A stretch of 64,000 nt of DNA from Tamarix chinensis (GCA_030549775.1 CM060177.1:47952244-48016243), one strand, 5' to 3'; counted from the stretch's first letter, positions 1-13,124 are shown. Numbers and translations: made by a program. Notes: a model not told the origin generated them from the letters alone.

Positions 1-1856
1 TCAGCATTCCCCGGTTAGCTATCAGGGATTTTAATGTGGCAGCTGTAGCTCAGGAAAAGTTAGGAGGGAATGTTGATGCTCAGGATTTTCTTGATTTTAC
101 TCATTGTCTTCAAATCTTTGGCCTCGGGGATATTCCTATTGTTGGGATCAATTTTACTTGGACTAACATGCAAGATCAAGGCTCCAGAATCTATTGTTGT
201 CTAAATAAAGGACTGGGAAATAGTGAATGGCTTGATTTGTATCCTATGAATAAGATTCATACTATGCAAAATCCAGCCTTAGATCATGTTGCACTAGTTG
301 TTTATCTGAATGTGATGCACATTTTGGGATCAAAACCCTTCAAATTTTTGAACTCTAGGTGGAGAATGAGGGTTTCATGGACTTGGTGCATAAAATCTAG
401 CAGAAAAGAATAGAGGGGACCAAGTCATATCAATGTGTGTGCAAACTCAAAATGCTAAAGCAAGAATTGAAGACATTTAATGATGATCATTATGGAAATA
501 TTATCCATCAAGTCTTAAAATCTAAACAAAAATGGCAAGATAAGGCCAATGCTTTGATTAAGAATCCTTTTAATCAAGATCTAATCACGGATGAAAGGGT
601 GGCTTGCTTGGGCTAGGAGAAGAAAGCAAGAGATGAAGAGGTCTTTCAGTAGCAAAAGGCTCACATCAATTATGTCAAGTTGGGAGATCACAATAACAAA
701 TATTTTTATGCCAGTTTGTAGGGTAGGAGAACTTATAATAGAACTATCCAGCTGCTAAATGATCAAAATAGAGTTCTCTTGGGAGAAAATGAGATTAAGG
801 TTGAGATAGTGTGATTCTATAACAAGTTGCTAGGTTCTACAAGTACTGAGCTTAATCATATCAATATGGCAGCATGTTACTTGCGTCCTACTTTAAACAC
901 TAATAAGCGATAAGCCTTGATGACACATCCAACTGATGAAGAGGTAAGAAGAGTAGTTTTTTCTATGGGAAACCTGAAATCCCTGGACTAGATGGGTTTA
1001 ATTCTTTCTTCTATAAACAAACCTGGTCTATAATTGGAAAAGATATAATAGCAACAGTCTCTGAATTTTGGCACACAAGAAAACTCATAAGGCAGATTAA
1101 CAACACTGCCATTGCTTTCATACCTAAAATTTATGGTGCTATAAGAGTTAAAGAGTTTAGACCTATTTCTTGCTGTAATGTTCTATACAAAATCTTCTCT
1201 AAGGTAGTGACCAATAGAATATAAAAAGTGCTACATTACATTATTGGAGATTCTCAATCAGCTTTTGTAAAGGGAAGAAATTTAGGAGATAATATTCTTA
1301 TGGCCATATAATTGGTTATGCACTATCAAAGAAAAGCAGCATCTCCTTGGATGATGTTAAAAGTGGATATTCAAAAAGTATATGACTTGCTTGAATGGCC
1401 ATTCCTGTAACATGTTTTACTTGCTTTTGGATTCCCTTATCACTTCACTCAGTTGATTATGGAATGTTTTTCCTCATTTAGAGTATCTTGCAATGTGAAT
1501 GGTTTTTTAACTAATCCTTTTGACTATAATAGAGGGTTGAGGTAGGGAGAACCTCTTTCTCCTTGCCTGTTTGTAGTTGCTATGGAATATCTTCATAGGG
1601 ATATGCTCCAACTTTGGAATGATAATGGATTTGTGGGGCACCATGGTTGTCAAAACTTTAAGATAATATATCTTTGTTTTGTTGATGACCTGCTTCTATT
1701 TACTAGAGGAGATGTTTAGTCGGCCACTCTACTAAGTCAAAATTTAGAGGATTTTGCAAGATGCTCATGATTAAAGGCCAATCCTGCTAAGAGCTTGGTC
1801 TATATGGGAGGTATTTTTGATGTTGTTAAAAAAATAGATATTGGAGATCTTATAAT
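1..1856 (+). mobile_element. L1-type LINE remnant, 5' portion (endonuclease + RT)
   Basis: This is the body of a non-LTR retrotransposon entering from the left window edge. Residues read from 36 to 413 match the C-terminal half of the plant L1 endonuclease: a run like EKLGGN, then a block resembling FTWTN, then a position where SRI-D-R is normally found (here SRIYCC). From about 1000 the reverse transcriptase follows in shifted frames. Multiple stops and frameshifts rule out function. The element is cut at about 1856 by a 2.7-kb insertion and resumes at about 4557. The 5' end lies outside the window, so full length and target duplication cannot be judged. Confidence 0.85.
1000..1830 (+). pseudogene. 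LINE reverse transcriptase domain, broken
   Basis: Translated in pieces, this gives the ordered L1 RT motifs: a block like AIAFIPKI, then EFRPISCCNVLYKI, then SQSAFVKGRN, then MMLKVDIQKVYD, then RGLR-GEPLSPCLFVVAME, and the catalytic core FVDDLLLF (the YxDD box with Phe for Tyr) at about 1678-1700. At least six in-frame stops interrupt it, including one between RGLR and GEPLSP. It would have copied the LINE RNA at a nicked target site; it is now inert. Confidence 0.85.
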
Positions 1857-4556
1857 GTGATGAAGGAGATTTTCCATTTTTTTTATATTTATACTATTTT
1901 ATTCATTTAAAGGTTAATAAAAAAACACAATTTTCAATTTTAGAAGTTTTAATAAAAACTATTATTTTTATAATACTTTTGGTAACCCAAAAGTTACTAT
2001 TTTTAGAAAATAGTTATTTTCTTCTTATCATGAGTTGAAAATATTATAAAGATTGTTATATTAGTGGTTGGAATTTTTATACAACTTAAAAGGCTATTTT
2101 AAACCCTTATTTTGTATAGGATAGCAAAAGGGCAAAATAAGAATTTCATAAACAAATTTTTTTTTGGGAAAAAAGAGAGTATTTTGGAGAGAGAGATACA
2201 TATTTATTGTTATATATGATAAAATTTTATATTTTTATTTATTTCTTAGTATCTTTAATTAGTATCTAATAATTATCTTAAATGATATTATATGACTTGT
2301 CTTTATTTATCTCGTTTGTGTAAATTCATAGATAAACAGACCAATATTTAGTAAATTGGCTATAACTTTTTTGTAGAATAACGAAATTGGACGATTCTTT
2401 TTGCATTAGAAAGATAAGTTCAAAATATACAGATTTTGTATTTTTAATTTTTCCAATATCTAAACAGAACTTAGTGAAAAATATCCATCAATATCGGTGA
2501 TAATTTACTTGTGTGATTTTATTATATCTTTCTATTCTAAATGCCCATACCAAACCCTAATAGCCAAAACTACATTTTTCTTTCACTTCTAGTGTTGTGG
2601 CTTTTCTTTTTTTTTTATAAATCCCACTAATGTTCTTCAAGATCTTGAACCAATTTATTAAGATCTTCAATTAATTCATCAAGACCTTCAATTGACTTAT
2701 CAAAATATTAAAACATCTTCAAGATTATAGATTCAAGATCTAATTTTTTATCTTCTTTTTTATGTGAGTTCAAGTAATAATTATTTTTTCAACATCATCA
2801 ACTTTTGAATTTATTTTGGTGCCATAGGATCATTCTTTAATCTTGAAGACCTTGTATTCTATTTATAAGGATTTTACATTCAGTAACATTATTTTTTTTA
2901 ACTTATATACATATAATATATATGTGCAAAATATGATGTCTATAAAGTATGGATTTTTATTTATTACATAGTTTTATACCTTATTATGACTCTATTTTAT
3001 GCATTATGATATGTAATATTATTAGCCTAATAATTTATGGTTTTATGTTCAATTTGTGGTAGATTCAAATTGGCTGTAAATTTGCACTATTTTATAAAAA
3101 TCACACAGAATTCAATAATGAGATTTTATCGATCATATTATATATCAAATCAAATCCATAGAAGCCTATTTTTCATAAAAATTATTATAGTTTCATTTTG
3201 AGTTATGTAAAGAAAACAAATGGGGTGATAGTAAGGATTAGTCGTATCTAGAAAATTAGTATAATTTATAAAATTGAATTTTTGATGTGTTGTGCTGGTT
3301 TTGACCAATGCTTGGGTTTTAGGTGGTTATATTAACACTAATTATTAATGTTTGAACTAGGTTAACCGAGCGTAATCTTTTAATATACGTGTGGCTTTAA
3401 TATTTTGGTTAAAGATTTGAGTTAGATTTGAAAAGTTGGTTATTCTAGTTGGAACTTTCTATTTTTAGAAAGTTTTTTTTAGAGTTTCTTAGTTGGAAAA
3501 GTTTCCATGTCTATAAAGTGGATAATAAAAGGAAGATATTTAATGAAGAATAGTTGCTTGTGTGCTTTATATGATCACCTTTATAAGACATTAATACTTT
3601 AAGTGGAACAAGTGGGCTTTGGGTCCTTTAGAGTTTGCCTCCTGAAGTTGAGGATCAAAAATAGCCTTTCTTTTTCTATTGTGGGTATTCATTTATTTTC
3701 CACCCGTGTGGTTAAGGCTTCTCATCTACTCTATAAGCTTCACTGGACCCTATTAAGGGGTGTGTACACTTAAAGATAGGATGACCTAGGTGGTAGGTCT
3801 TTGGAATTTTGTTATCCCTTTTGGACTATATCCACTAGGATGACCCAAGTGTGATTTTTAACTCTTCTGTGGTTAGTGGTAGGTCTTTGGAATTTTATTA
3901 TTCCCTTAGGATTATGTCCACTGGGATGACCCAGGTAAGATTTATATTCTGCCTATGGTCAGTGGTAGGTCTTCGGACTTTGATTTGCCAAGTGACCTCC
4001 TGGTTAGTTTACCCACTTAAATAATTAGAGGTTGTGATCACCTAAAATAAAGAATAATATCTACATATTCATTTATTCCCATCTGGTTTTCTTAGATGAT
4101 TCATTGTATGTATATACACGTCTATATTATATTCCATTGTACTAATGTGTTACTTAGCTGTTTCCCTAGCTAACTTGTTATGTGTTTTAAACAGGGCTGT
4201 GATGATCCATGATGTACATGGTGAGCAAATAACTTAGTGTAGATTGAGTATGAACATGTTCAAGGTGTGTATGGCATCCATGGTGGGGAATAATGAGAGT
4301 GATGGTAATTTTCATAGTCGTATTTACCGCTAATCACTACTTATTCTATTGGTTTTGTTGAGTTTATTATATATTGTTATTTTTTTTGGTTTAATAATAA
4401 AGATTGATGTATCGCCTAGCCTTAACAACTAGTGTAGGCAAAATAGTGGTGTCTACTTACATTAGTTGTGGCAGTAATACTTTCGTTGTATTTAGCTTCC
4501 ACATATATTTTTTCTTATTTTTCTAGTCAATTAGTTTTAAAAAAATGTGGGTGTTA
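1857..4556 (+). mobile_element. Non-coding LTR-like insertion (element J) splitting the LINE
   Basis: The LINE reading stops near 1856 and restarts near 4557. The intervening 2.7 kb is AT-rich, has no ORF of note, and ends GGGTGTTATA, a one-base variant of the GGGGTGTTACA terminus carried by other elements here. That suggests a solo LTR or similar unit in plus orientation. The string GAAGGAG occurs at both junctions (about 1861-1867 and 4559-4566), but a 7-bp duplication is not typical of LTR elements, so the exact ends remain open. It carries three 86-bp tandem repeats. Confidence 0.5.
3780..3990 (+). repeat. 86-bp tandem repeat, about 2.5 copies
   Basis: The phrase GGTAGGTCTTTGGAATTTT starts at about 3792 and 3878, and a diverged copy at about 3964, so the period is 86 bp. 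Each unit also holds a GGATGACC(C/T)A block. It lies inside element J, where the giant family carries its own, unrelated tandem repeats. Confidence 0.8.
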
Positions 4557-5219
4557 TAGGAAGGAGGTTCACTGGAGGGATATACAAAACTAGAAAATTT
4601 TATGGCATGATTCGGTTGTGAGACAATGGCAAACCTTGGCATAAACTGGTGTGGAAGCATGCAGGATTGCCAAAACATAAAATTATTTACTGGCTACTTT
4701 GCAGAAAAGCACTTCTTACTTGAGCTAGACTTGGGAAATTGGGCACTACTACTGATTTGAATTATGGCATTTGTTCCTAGGAGCTGGATGACTAAAACCA
4801 TCCCTTTATACAATGATCTTTTGCTAGATATCTTTGGCACAATATGAGAAATTGTTTAGGCATTTTGCAACTTGCTCTACATGGGATCAACTCCAAACTT
4901 GGATTATTCAAAAGAAGTAATATAGAAGAGGAGAATAGGAGGTTATGAGGATGATGGCTGCAATTATCCACATGATTTGGAAAGCAAGGAACCATGCCAT
5001 CTTCCAAGATAAATTTCTCATGTGAAGAAAGTGACTTGGGAGATTATCCTTCAAATCTTTATTGGACTCAATTCTTCTAAGAAGAAGGAGAAACATGGAA
5101 CCATTTTAGATAAACTTGATAGATTTGTCTAAAATCTTGTATTTCTTTTTGAAATTTTGATGTACATATCGTCCAATTTTGGTAATTAATGAAAATTATA
5201 AATACGTACCAAAAAAAAA
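4557..5219 (+). mobile_element. L1-type LINE remnant, 3' portion (zf-RVT, 3' end, poly-A)
   Basis: Pieces read as the zf-RVT region that ends plant L1 ORF2: KPWHKLVWKHAGLPKHKI, then WLLCRKALLT, and later IHMIWKARNHAIF. The element finishes with a short 3' UTR and a run of nine A at 5211-5219, the expected LINE tail. It continues the fragment at 1-1856 after removal of element J. Some LINE sequence between RT and zf-RVT seems to be missing. Several stops make it non-functional. Confidence 0.85.
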
Positions 5220-7509
5220 GTAGTGTGGTATCAGTATGGCGAGCATATTGAGTAAACTCAACTCATTGCAAGAGATAACATGCCTATACAAAACATGTAA
5301 TATATGCTAAGGCTAAGAAATACTCATGGATCATGATGAAATAGAGGAATACTAATGAATAACACTAACAAATAACCGCATAGGGCACTTTCAAAGCTAG
5401 AAACCTAAGACATAAAACAATATGCAATATGTAATACCATGAGGGTATATCTAGTAAAAATAGAAAATCACAAAAGATTCAACAAGCATGGAAAGGAATC
5501 AATTAAAGTCTATAGGCACCTGTATCATACATCTCAATCACATAATGACATCACTTCCTACCACAATGGACACTAAGGACATGAGGCAAAAGCATAATAT
5601 AAATTCACATAAGGGCATATAGGCCAAAAGACACAATCAAGAAAGTCACATAAACCATAGGTGTAATGACACAAACTCCATGGCACAAGCCTAGACATCC
5701 AATCCTGCCACCAATATATAGATCCCATGAGGCATAAACATACTAATAAGATACAAAAGCCAAAACAATATAAGGTCTCTATTGTCCTACCACAAAGGCA
5801 TAAAAGACAAGGGTACAAATAATAATACATAGGAGCATTGTGATCCACTAGAAATGCACATCTATAATGAGGGGTTTGTATAAGGAATCCAACATCCACC
5901 TAGCTCGGAATTGTAACATGTCACTGTAGGTCAAACATATTTTCTACTACCAAAGGACTTTGGGTAAGGTAGTTTGAAAAAAGGTATAATAATTCTTACA
6001 TGTGTGCACCCCACTAATCAAGCCAATGATCATATATAGTAGAGAATGTACAAAGCTACTCTATGACTATTAACCCCTAGCATTTTATGAAAATGTAAAA
6101 TGATAAGTCTGAAGGGCTGTGTGTTTTGTACATTAACACTAAACATATCCCAAGTGAATAATTTAGAAAGAAAAAAATCCACATATCACATAAGTGTTTA
6201 ACATTAACACAAAACCCTTAGAAATGATTAGAGATCACCTAAAATAATGAAAATGATGATAAAAAAGATCACCATGAATAATAGGATCCCTTAAAAGTAT
6301 TTAGGGAAAATCAAAAGTTAAAGGCTAAAGTTAAGCCTTAGGAAAAATCCAAAATCAAAGGTCAAAGGCCACGAAAAATACTTTTCAGCAACAACAGTAG
6401 TGTGTCTCTTAATAAGTAAGATCCCCAAAAAACCAACTAAAATTTAAACATAGGTCAATGGGGCCCTAAATTCCAACCTAACTTATTATTCATTTATGTA
6501 GTCATTTAATATTCACAACACATTTTTAAGATCTGAAACTCGATCTAAAGGTTTGGATAACTAACAACTAAAGTGAAAACACCAAAAACTACTTTTAACC
6601 ATTAGGATTTAGAATCAACAAAAAATGTATAAAAATAACTTAACCAAGCTAAACGATACCCCATATCAAATTTGGAAAAATTTATGATTCAAAAAAATAT
6701 TATTTAATGGCTGATGAGAAATGTCATTTTATCCTAAGAAGCTTAAATTCACAAATTAAATTTAGTACCAAAAAATACTATTTAATGATATTTACTATTC
6801 ATCATGTCTAAGTTAATGGTCAATGGTCACAAGCTTAGCCATTGACCCCCTAATTATGCCAAAAATTCATTTTGGGTTAATTATTGACTTTAATGAAAAT
6901 GACTGTCATAAACATGATTAAGTCCAATTAAACCCTACATATTCTAAGAGTGTAATTAGCCAAGAACATATTATAACATTCAAACTTGTAATCAAAATTT
7001 AAGACCCCTAATCATACTTTTTTACTAACATATTATATATCAAATTTTACCCATTAATTACAAGGATTATCTTGGTATTATCCAATTAATCAAAATCCAA
7101 AAAATTATGAATAATCAAGAAAATTCCAACTCAACAAAACTCATCAAATCTTTAAACACAATTTAGAGAATCAAAACATACTTAGGTCAAAGTATGCTTA
7201 ATATCAAAGTTCATCTATAATTCAAGATCTACAACAAGGTATCATCAATTTAATCAAAATAAAAACATCCTCAAAACCCTCAAATTGAAACAATATTTTC
7301 AACCGAGCAAACATGGAATAAATCCATAAATTCACCAAATTAAATTTGCTTATATATATTAAGAAGATCCTACATACAATCTAAGCTCTGAATTAGCAAA
7401 AGATAAGAAGAATTAGAGAACAAGCTAACTCTACCAAAATTCCTCCTTTAAACCTATAACAATCAAGCTAAAAAATTAAAGATTTATTATAATATCAAGA
7501 TTTATGCAT
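5220..7509. other. AT-rich non-coding stretch, decayed repeats
   Basis: No credible gene is present. The short ORFs here (for example minus strand 5573-5899) are uninterrupted by chance and resemble nothing I know. Composition and phrasing resemble old minus-oriented copies of the LTR-like elements further right, but I could not align ends or target duplications. Confidence 0.4.
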
Positions 7510-8350
7510 ATGTTTAATGATGTTTAAGATGCCAAGAACTTGAGATGGCATGCTGATGGGAAGATAAATGATGGGCTTATTAGGTATCAATCTGACTCTT
7601 CATAATAGATAAAGATTAATGGATTGTTCCTTGAATTTAGCGAAGAAGAAATAAACTAGGTTCTTATACTTTTTGCAAATGGAATGAATACAAATAATTA
7701 AGGCGCCAACATTTTGTGGTCATTAATTTTGGTCATATATAATCTATTATTGTGGATTTATATATACATAACTATGTGATGTTTTCATTACTCATATCAA
7801 GGTCAAAATAACTAAAGAATGATATTGATTTTTATTTGGCACCTTTAATCGATAATTTAAAGTTCTTGTAGGAAACAAGTGCTAGTGTCTTTGATGCATA
7901 TCATGAAGAGACTTTCACTTTGAGAGCAATATTATTTTGTATTATAAATTAGCGTATAGCTACTTGTTAGATTATTATGTGGAAGACCATTTTCCATGCC
8001 CAACATATGAGTAGAGTACCTCAATCCAATAGCTAAAGCATAATTAAAAGACTATCTATCTTGAGCACTATACATTTTTACTAAGGATCATCCTTATTAT
8101 AGATAAAGGAAAGCATTTAGTGGCTTGCTGGAATTAGGGGAAGCACACATTTAGTTGATGGGTCAAAAAGTGCATGTGAAGATGAAAAGTTGGGAAGTCA
8201 AGCTAGATAAGAAGAAAAAAGATCATGTTCCATTAGTTGGATGGAAGAAGATGTACATATTCTTCAAACATCCTTATTTTGAGTCTTTATATGTGAGACA
8301 TGCCTTTGACAAGATGAATGTCAAGAAAAAATATATGAGACAATCTTGGT
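7510..8350 (+). pseudogene. CACTA (En/Spm) TNP2-type transposase remnant
   Basis: Translation in pieces gives landmarks of plant TNP2 transposases in the right order: LRWHADGK-INDGLIR at about 7548 (family: MRWHxEGRxKDGxxRHPAD), then a block like GANILW-LILVIYNLLLW (family: STWPVVLxPYNLPPWLC), then LLISRSK-KNDIDFYLAPLI-NLK (family: LIPGPKxPGxDIDVYLxPLIEELK), ETFTLRAILF, and near 8240 a block like YIFFKHPYFESLYVRHAFD (family: SIFFELPYW..VRHNLDVMHIEKN). Stops and frameshifts break it throughout. No CACTA terminal repeats were found nearby, so this is an internal fragment of a class II element. Confidence 0.75.
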
Positions 8351-9339
8351 TTTTTATGTGTGTAAGAATATGGAATTATGGTTTGGGTGGTAATATGGTT
8401 TGGTTATTATTATTTAAAGAATATCATGGTTCAAAGATTATGATGATGATTTGACAAAGAAGAAATCACAATGATGATGCTCGATGATGATGGTTTTGGA
8501 CGGCTTAGTTCATGGGTTAGGGTTAAGGTTAGTTGTGAGATGAATATGATGAGGATGAATGATGATTTGATTACTATATTTTGAAGGTAAGATGATGATG
8601 ATGAAAGTGTGAAAAATAATATAATTCTTATCTAAGGTTTGGAAATAAAATAGGTAGAGTTAAGTAAAAAAGAATAGGTTGAAGATGAATGTTAAAGATG
8701 ATGATGATTGCATTGAAAGTGACGGCTAGAGTTTAAGATAGTGTGGGTTTGTGGAGGGTTTAAAGGATAGTGCTTAATCTATAATTCACATAAATAAAAG
8801 AGATTGATGATTTAAATAATAATTACTCATACAAAATTGGTTAAAATTAAGAAGAACTCACACATAATTCAAATAAGCAATACTTGTAATTTTGTTCATT
8901 CCATTCAATCTAATTAATTATGTGTGCCTCTATGGATTTTATAGCCTTTTTACATGTCTCCACTAGTATAAGATAGTTATATCTAATTAGATAAAGAAAC
9001 TAGATGAAATAATTACTAAAAAGATAGAAGTAAGCTACTTTGTTGACTAATTCAACTGCTTTATCCACTAGCTAATATTAATGTGATAATTAATAAAAAT
9101 AATAACTAAATTAAACTAATCTCACACATTCAAAATGTCCAAATTAGTCTTCTCATGCAAATGCCATATTCATTCCTTCCATGCAACGTATTCATGCCCT
9201 CCATGTATGCCATGCACATGTCTCTATTGCTAGTGACTTATTTTACAAGTTTTGTCCATAACTAGCAATGTAGTCATCTGTTTGTTTTCCAATGTGTAGG
9301 GGTTCCTCTCTAAATAGAGGACAATATGCTCCAACACAA
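8351..9339. other. Non-coding spacer with GATGATG-rich tract
   Basis: From about 8440 to 8710 the sequence is rich in GATGATGAT-like trinucleotide runs; beyond that it is AT-rich and unremarkable. It may be the 3' part of the CACTA relic. No gene seen. Confidence 0.4.
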
Positions 9340-9799
9340 TAAATTGTAAGTCTTAATCTTTTTCTCCTGCATAATTATCCCTTTGTTGACTTAAAGTTTC
9401 CCTCAAATTTGCAGGATTAATGTCTCTAGCATTGAATGTTCTAGACACCCTACCATATGAATCTAATATAAGCACTTTCGCCAAATTTTATAGGTACTTT
9501 AAAAGGACCATACTCCCTTGGCATAAGATTATTTTTCCTTAGATTAGGAAATATCTCCTACCTTAAGCACAACCACACTAAATCCCCTAGTTTAAATTCA
9601 TGTTAACTCCTATGCTTGTTTGCTCTTGTCTTGTATACTTCATTTGCCTTATCAATGTTGTGATTGATTTGTTGATGAAGTTTCTGAAAGAACTCCACTC
9701 TCTCTTATGCATCATAATTCTTCACTCCCCCCTTCTTCAATGGTGCCATATCAATTGGTATATATGGATTAATACCATATACTATCTCGAATGGACTAG
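9340..9799 (-). pseudogene. Ty3/gypsy integrase C-terminal fragment
   Basis: On the minus strand the right end reads SPFEIVYGINPYIPIDMAPL, the standard gypsy integrase phrase (family: SPFEIVYGFNPLTPLDLLPL), followed leftward by decayed sequence that fits the region before the end of pol. It is interrupted by stops. Giant LTR-like copy A begins at 9800, so this fragment was most likely its insertion target. The rest of the host element was not recognised beyond A. Confidence 0.7.
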
Positions 9800-10936
9800 T
9801 GAAATACCCCGAAAATTTCTAATTTTAAAGATTATATTTAAATAAGATTTTATTTGAAAATTTAATTTAGTAAATTATTTTTACTAAAATAAAAGGAAAT
9901 TTAGTAGGGCAAATTAATAAGAGATTTTATAAATATGTTAAGTAAAGGAAATTTTGGTATAATATCTAATTAAGGATTTTAATTTGGGAAATTATTTAAA
10001 TAAATTATTTTATTCAAATTAAGAAAGATAAAATAGTTTCAAATTTATTTTAATTTTATAATTAATTAAATTAAATTAAATTTGAGGGATTTATTAGTTT
10101 AAAATGAAAATTTTGGAAAAATAATTTAAAAATACTATTTAGCATAAAAAGGGATTTAAAATTTATTTTATTTAAATATTATTAATTTTAAATATCCTAA
10201 ATATTTATATTTATTCAATTGGACCCAACCTAATTATTTCTCTTTTTCTTTTTCCCTTTTTCCTTTTCTTTTCTTTTCCTTTTTCTTTCCTTTTCTTTCT
10301 TTTTCTTCTTCTTCGCCGAATTGGGCCTGTTGCGCCGGCCCAATTCCTTTTTCCTTCCTTTTCCTTCAGCGCGGCTCGGCCCGCACGTCGTCGCCGTCCA
10401 CCCCCCCTCCTTCGCTGTGTCGCGTTTTACTCCCTTCTCACATTAAAATGCGGCGTTTTGATCATCACGTTTTTACCGTTGCGCGACAGCCTTGGAACGC
10501 CGTTCATTATCCCTTTTTACATCGAAACGCGTCGTTCTATTTAACCCTTCCCCCACCTCGCGCCGAACCGCCCGGTCTCCCTCCCTTTTTCTTTCTTTTC
10601 TCTCCCGCGAACCGCCCGGTCCAGCCTCCCCCATCTTCTTCTTCCTCCTCCCGCCCGACGCCATAAGCGTCCACCTTCCTTCCTTCCCCGAAAATGGCGC
10701 TACCGGCCACACGTGGCGTGACCGTCCTTTCTCCCGCTCATTCTCTCCCTCTCGACGCAAAGTTTGATTTTAAACGCTCCAATCTCCATTTTCTTCTCCA
10801 CGATTGCTCCATTCCTCTCGCGAAGGGTCGGGTAAATTTTGAAAATTTTGCCGCCCGATCGACACCATAACCATCACGTTTCTCACCATCTTTGACCCCC
10901 TGATAACTCCCCCAACTCGGACCTCACCTCCAACAT

Positions 10937-10944
10937 TATAAATA
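10937..10944 (+). promoter_or_regulatory. TATA box of LTR-like copy A
   Basis: TATAAATA lies 1137 bp from the element start, in a GC-rich context, and is followed by CGAAACCCTAAG-type leader sequence. Copy C has the same octamer at 45624, 1124 bp from its start. This conserved spacing suggests the U3 promoter. No transcript evidence is available. Confidence 0.5.
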
Positions 10945-11987
10945 CCTCTCTTATGGCCTGGGTTCGGGATTTTTTTTCCCCGAAACCCTAAGCATCGCCT
11001 GTGCGCCACCGCCTCTTTAGACGACTCTTCCTCCATCTTTGGCTAACTTCAACGCCTTCGCTTCATCCCAATATCTTCCTTGCAACACCCTCTAATTAAC
11101 TAGACCATCCACGACCTTCGATTCACCTTTTACAAGCATCCATAATCGTGTAAAGTTGGCTAGTTATCTCGCCAGAAAATTCCACCCCGAGACCTTGAAA
11201 CGCCAGCCACCACCACATCCGCCGCTTTTACCACCTTCCAAGCCAACCAATAACTCCTTCTAAGGCTCCTCCACCGACCCATAAAATTATTTTATTTTTC
11301 TCCTCCCCTCTCACCCTTTTTCTTCATTTTTACCCCTCTTAGATTCATTTTCCGGCCACCTCCGGGAACCACCGCCGGTTCCACCTACATCCTCCGACTC
11401 AAGGTGAAACCCTAGACATTTTAAACACTTAGTTTTGAATTATTGATAATTATTCTATTTTTAGCCTAAATTTTAGTGTTAATTCGACTTTAATTATTAT
11501 TATTATAATTATTCTTATTATTGTTATCAACTATATTCTAATTTCTAAATTTTGTTGACAGGTCTGGGGGTATTATTGAGTAAGATAAATTATTATTCTT
11601 GAATTTTTTATTATTTAATGGGATTATTACATGTTTACTATTGTTATTAATAATATTAATAATATTATTATGTTTAAGGTAATTATTTAATCAATGTTGT
11701 AATTATTTTAGGAAGAACAGAAACCAAAATTTTTAATTATGCCTCGCACTTTTACTTTTCATTAATATTATTAACATTTTTCACATTATTTCTAATTATA
11801 TTATTATTATTATCTTTATTAACTTTATATTATAAGTATATATAATGTTAATATTATTATTACAATTTCTAATGGTATTATTATTATTAAATTAGGGTGG
11901 TTCAAAATCCACCTTTTGATTTTAAGAATTTTGGTATTAATAATATTAATATCCTACTAATAAAAGTATCATTAATAATATTATACC

Positions 11988-12030
<43 letters not shown>
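11988..12030 (+). repeat. (TTA)n microsatellite
   Basis: About 14 uninterrupted TTA units inside copy A; a shorter version lies at the same place in copy C (about 46669-46703). Confidence 0.95.
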
Positions 12031-12494
12031 CATTATTATACTATCATTATATTTTTGTGAAGGGTAGAAACCCTTAGATCACCACCCTCTTCTAATGAAA
12101 ATAATAATTCATTTGTATTTTTAAGTATTAGTTCCTATAGTTAATTATTGAATAATAAAATGTCATCCTAAAACCAAACCTCGAAATAATTTAAAATTAT
12201 ATAAGAGAGTCTAATTCTAGTATGCTTTGATATAATAGGCAAACCCAATCAAATTACCCAAGTGGAATAGGAGCGTGCACCATGACCGGTGACTTTTTAG
12301 GTAAGGGTCTACTAAGGCCATTTATGTGTTTGCATGTATTATGAATATGCCATGTTATGTATTTTATATTCGCTGTTCTTATTGATTATGCATGTGATAT
12401 GGTTATGAAGTTGAAGTATGTTATTATGAATGTCATGCACCATGAAAAATATGTGTATGCTTATGTCATTAATGTATGACCTGAAATGATATAT

Positions 12495-13035
12495 GAATTA
12501 GGATTTGCATGTAAGAGGATGGTACTAGGGTTTGCATGAGATGGCATGGTGCTAGGATTTGCACGAAAGGGAATGATACTAGGGTTTGCATGGAATAGCA
12601 AGAAGTTGAAGGTGTGTATGAAATAACATAATATCAGGGTTTGCATGAATTAATGTGGAGTTAGGGTTTTGCATGTGGATTAGGGTTTCATAAAAACATG
12701 CCTACATGGAATTAATGTTGCATGGGGATCTGAGTTGCATGGAAGCATGTCTACATGGAGCTTGGGTTTGCATATGAATTAGGGTTTTCATAGAAGGGTG
12801 GTATATGTGAAGCTAGGGTTTGCACATGTGAGGTACGTGGAGTTAGGGTTTGCATGGGAGTGTGGTACGTGGAGATTGGGTTTGCATGGGAGCTAGGGTT
12901 GCATGGAAGCGTGGGTCATGTGTAGTTAGGGTTTGCATGGGAACTAAGATTTGCATGGAATTGTGGTTTACGTGGAGATAGGGTGTGCATGGAGTAGGGT
13001 TGCATGGGAGTTAGGGCTTTCATGGATTTAGTCAT
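12495..13035 (+). repeat. Telo-box minisatellite of copy A
   Basis: Degenerate repeats of roughly 16-40 bp built on TTAGGGTTTGCATGG. The core AGGGTTT is the plant telo-box (reverse complement AAACCCT), known from Arabidopsis promoters and from binding of telomere-repeat-binding (TRB) proteins. More than ten recognisable cores occur, some mutated. The same array sits at 47177-47715 in copy C. Confidence 0.85.
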
Positions 13036-13124
13036 GCATGTTTGGGCAAATGTTTGTGAATGTCAAATGTTTTTGAATAAACTACTTAAGACACTAATAT
13101 CTTAAAGTGGAAGATATTGAGACG

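Noticed and set aside
1857..4566. GAAGGAG at both ends of element J as a target duplication
   Set aside because: Seven bases is not typical for LTR-type ends, and the left end lacks TG; left as a note only.
10448..11036. Overlapping small ORFs on both strands
   Set aside because: GC-rich U3-like part of copy A; not kept in copy C.
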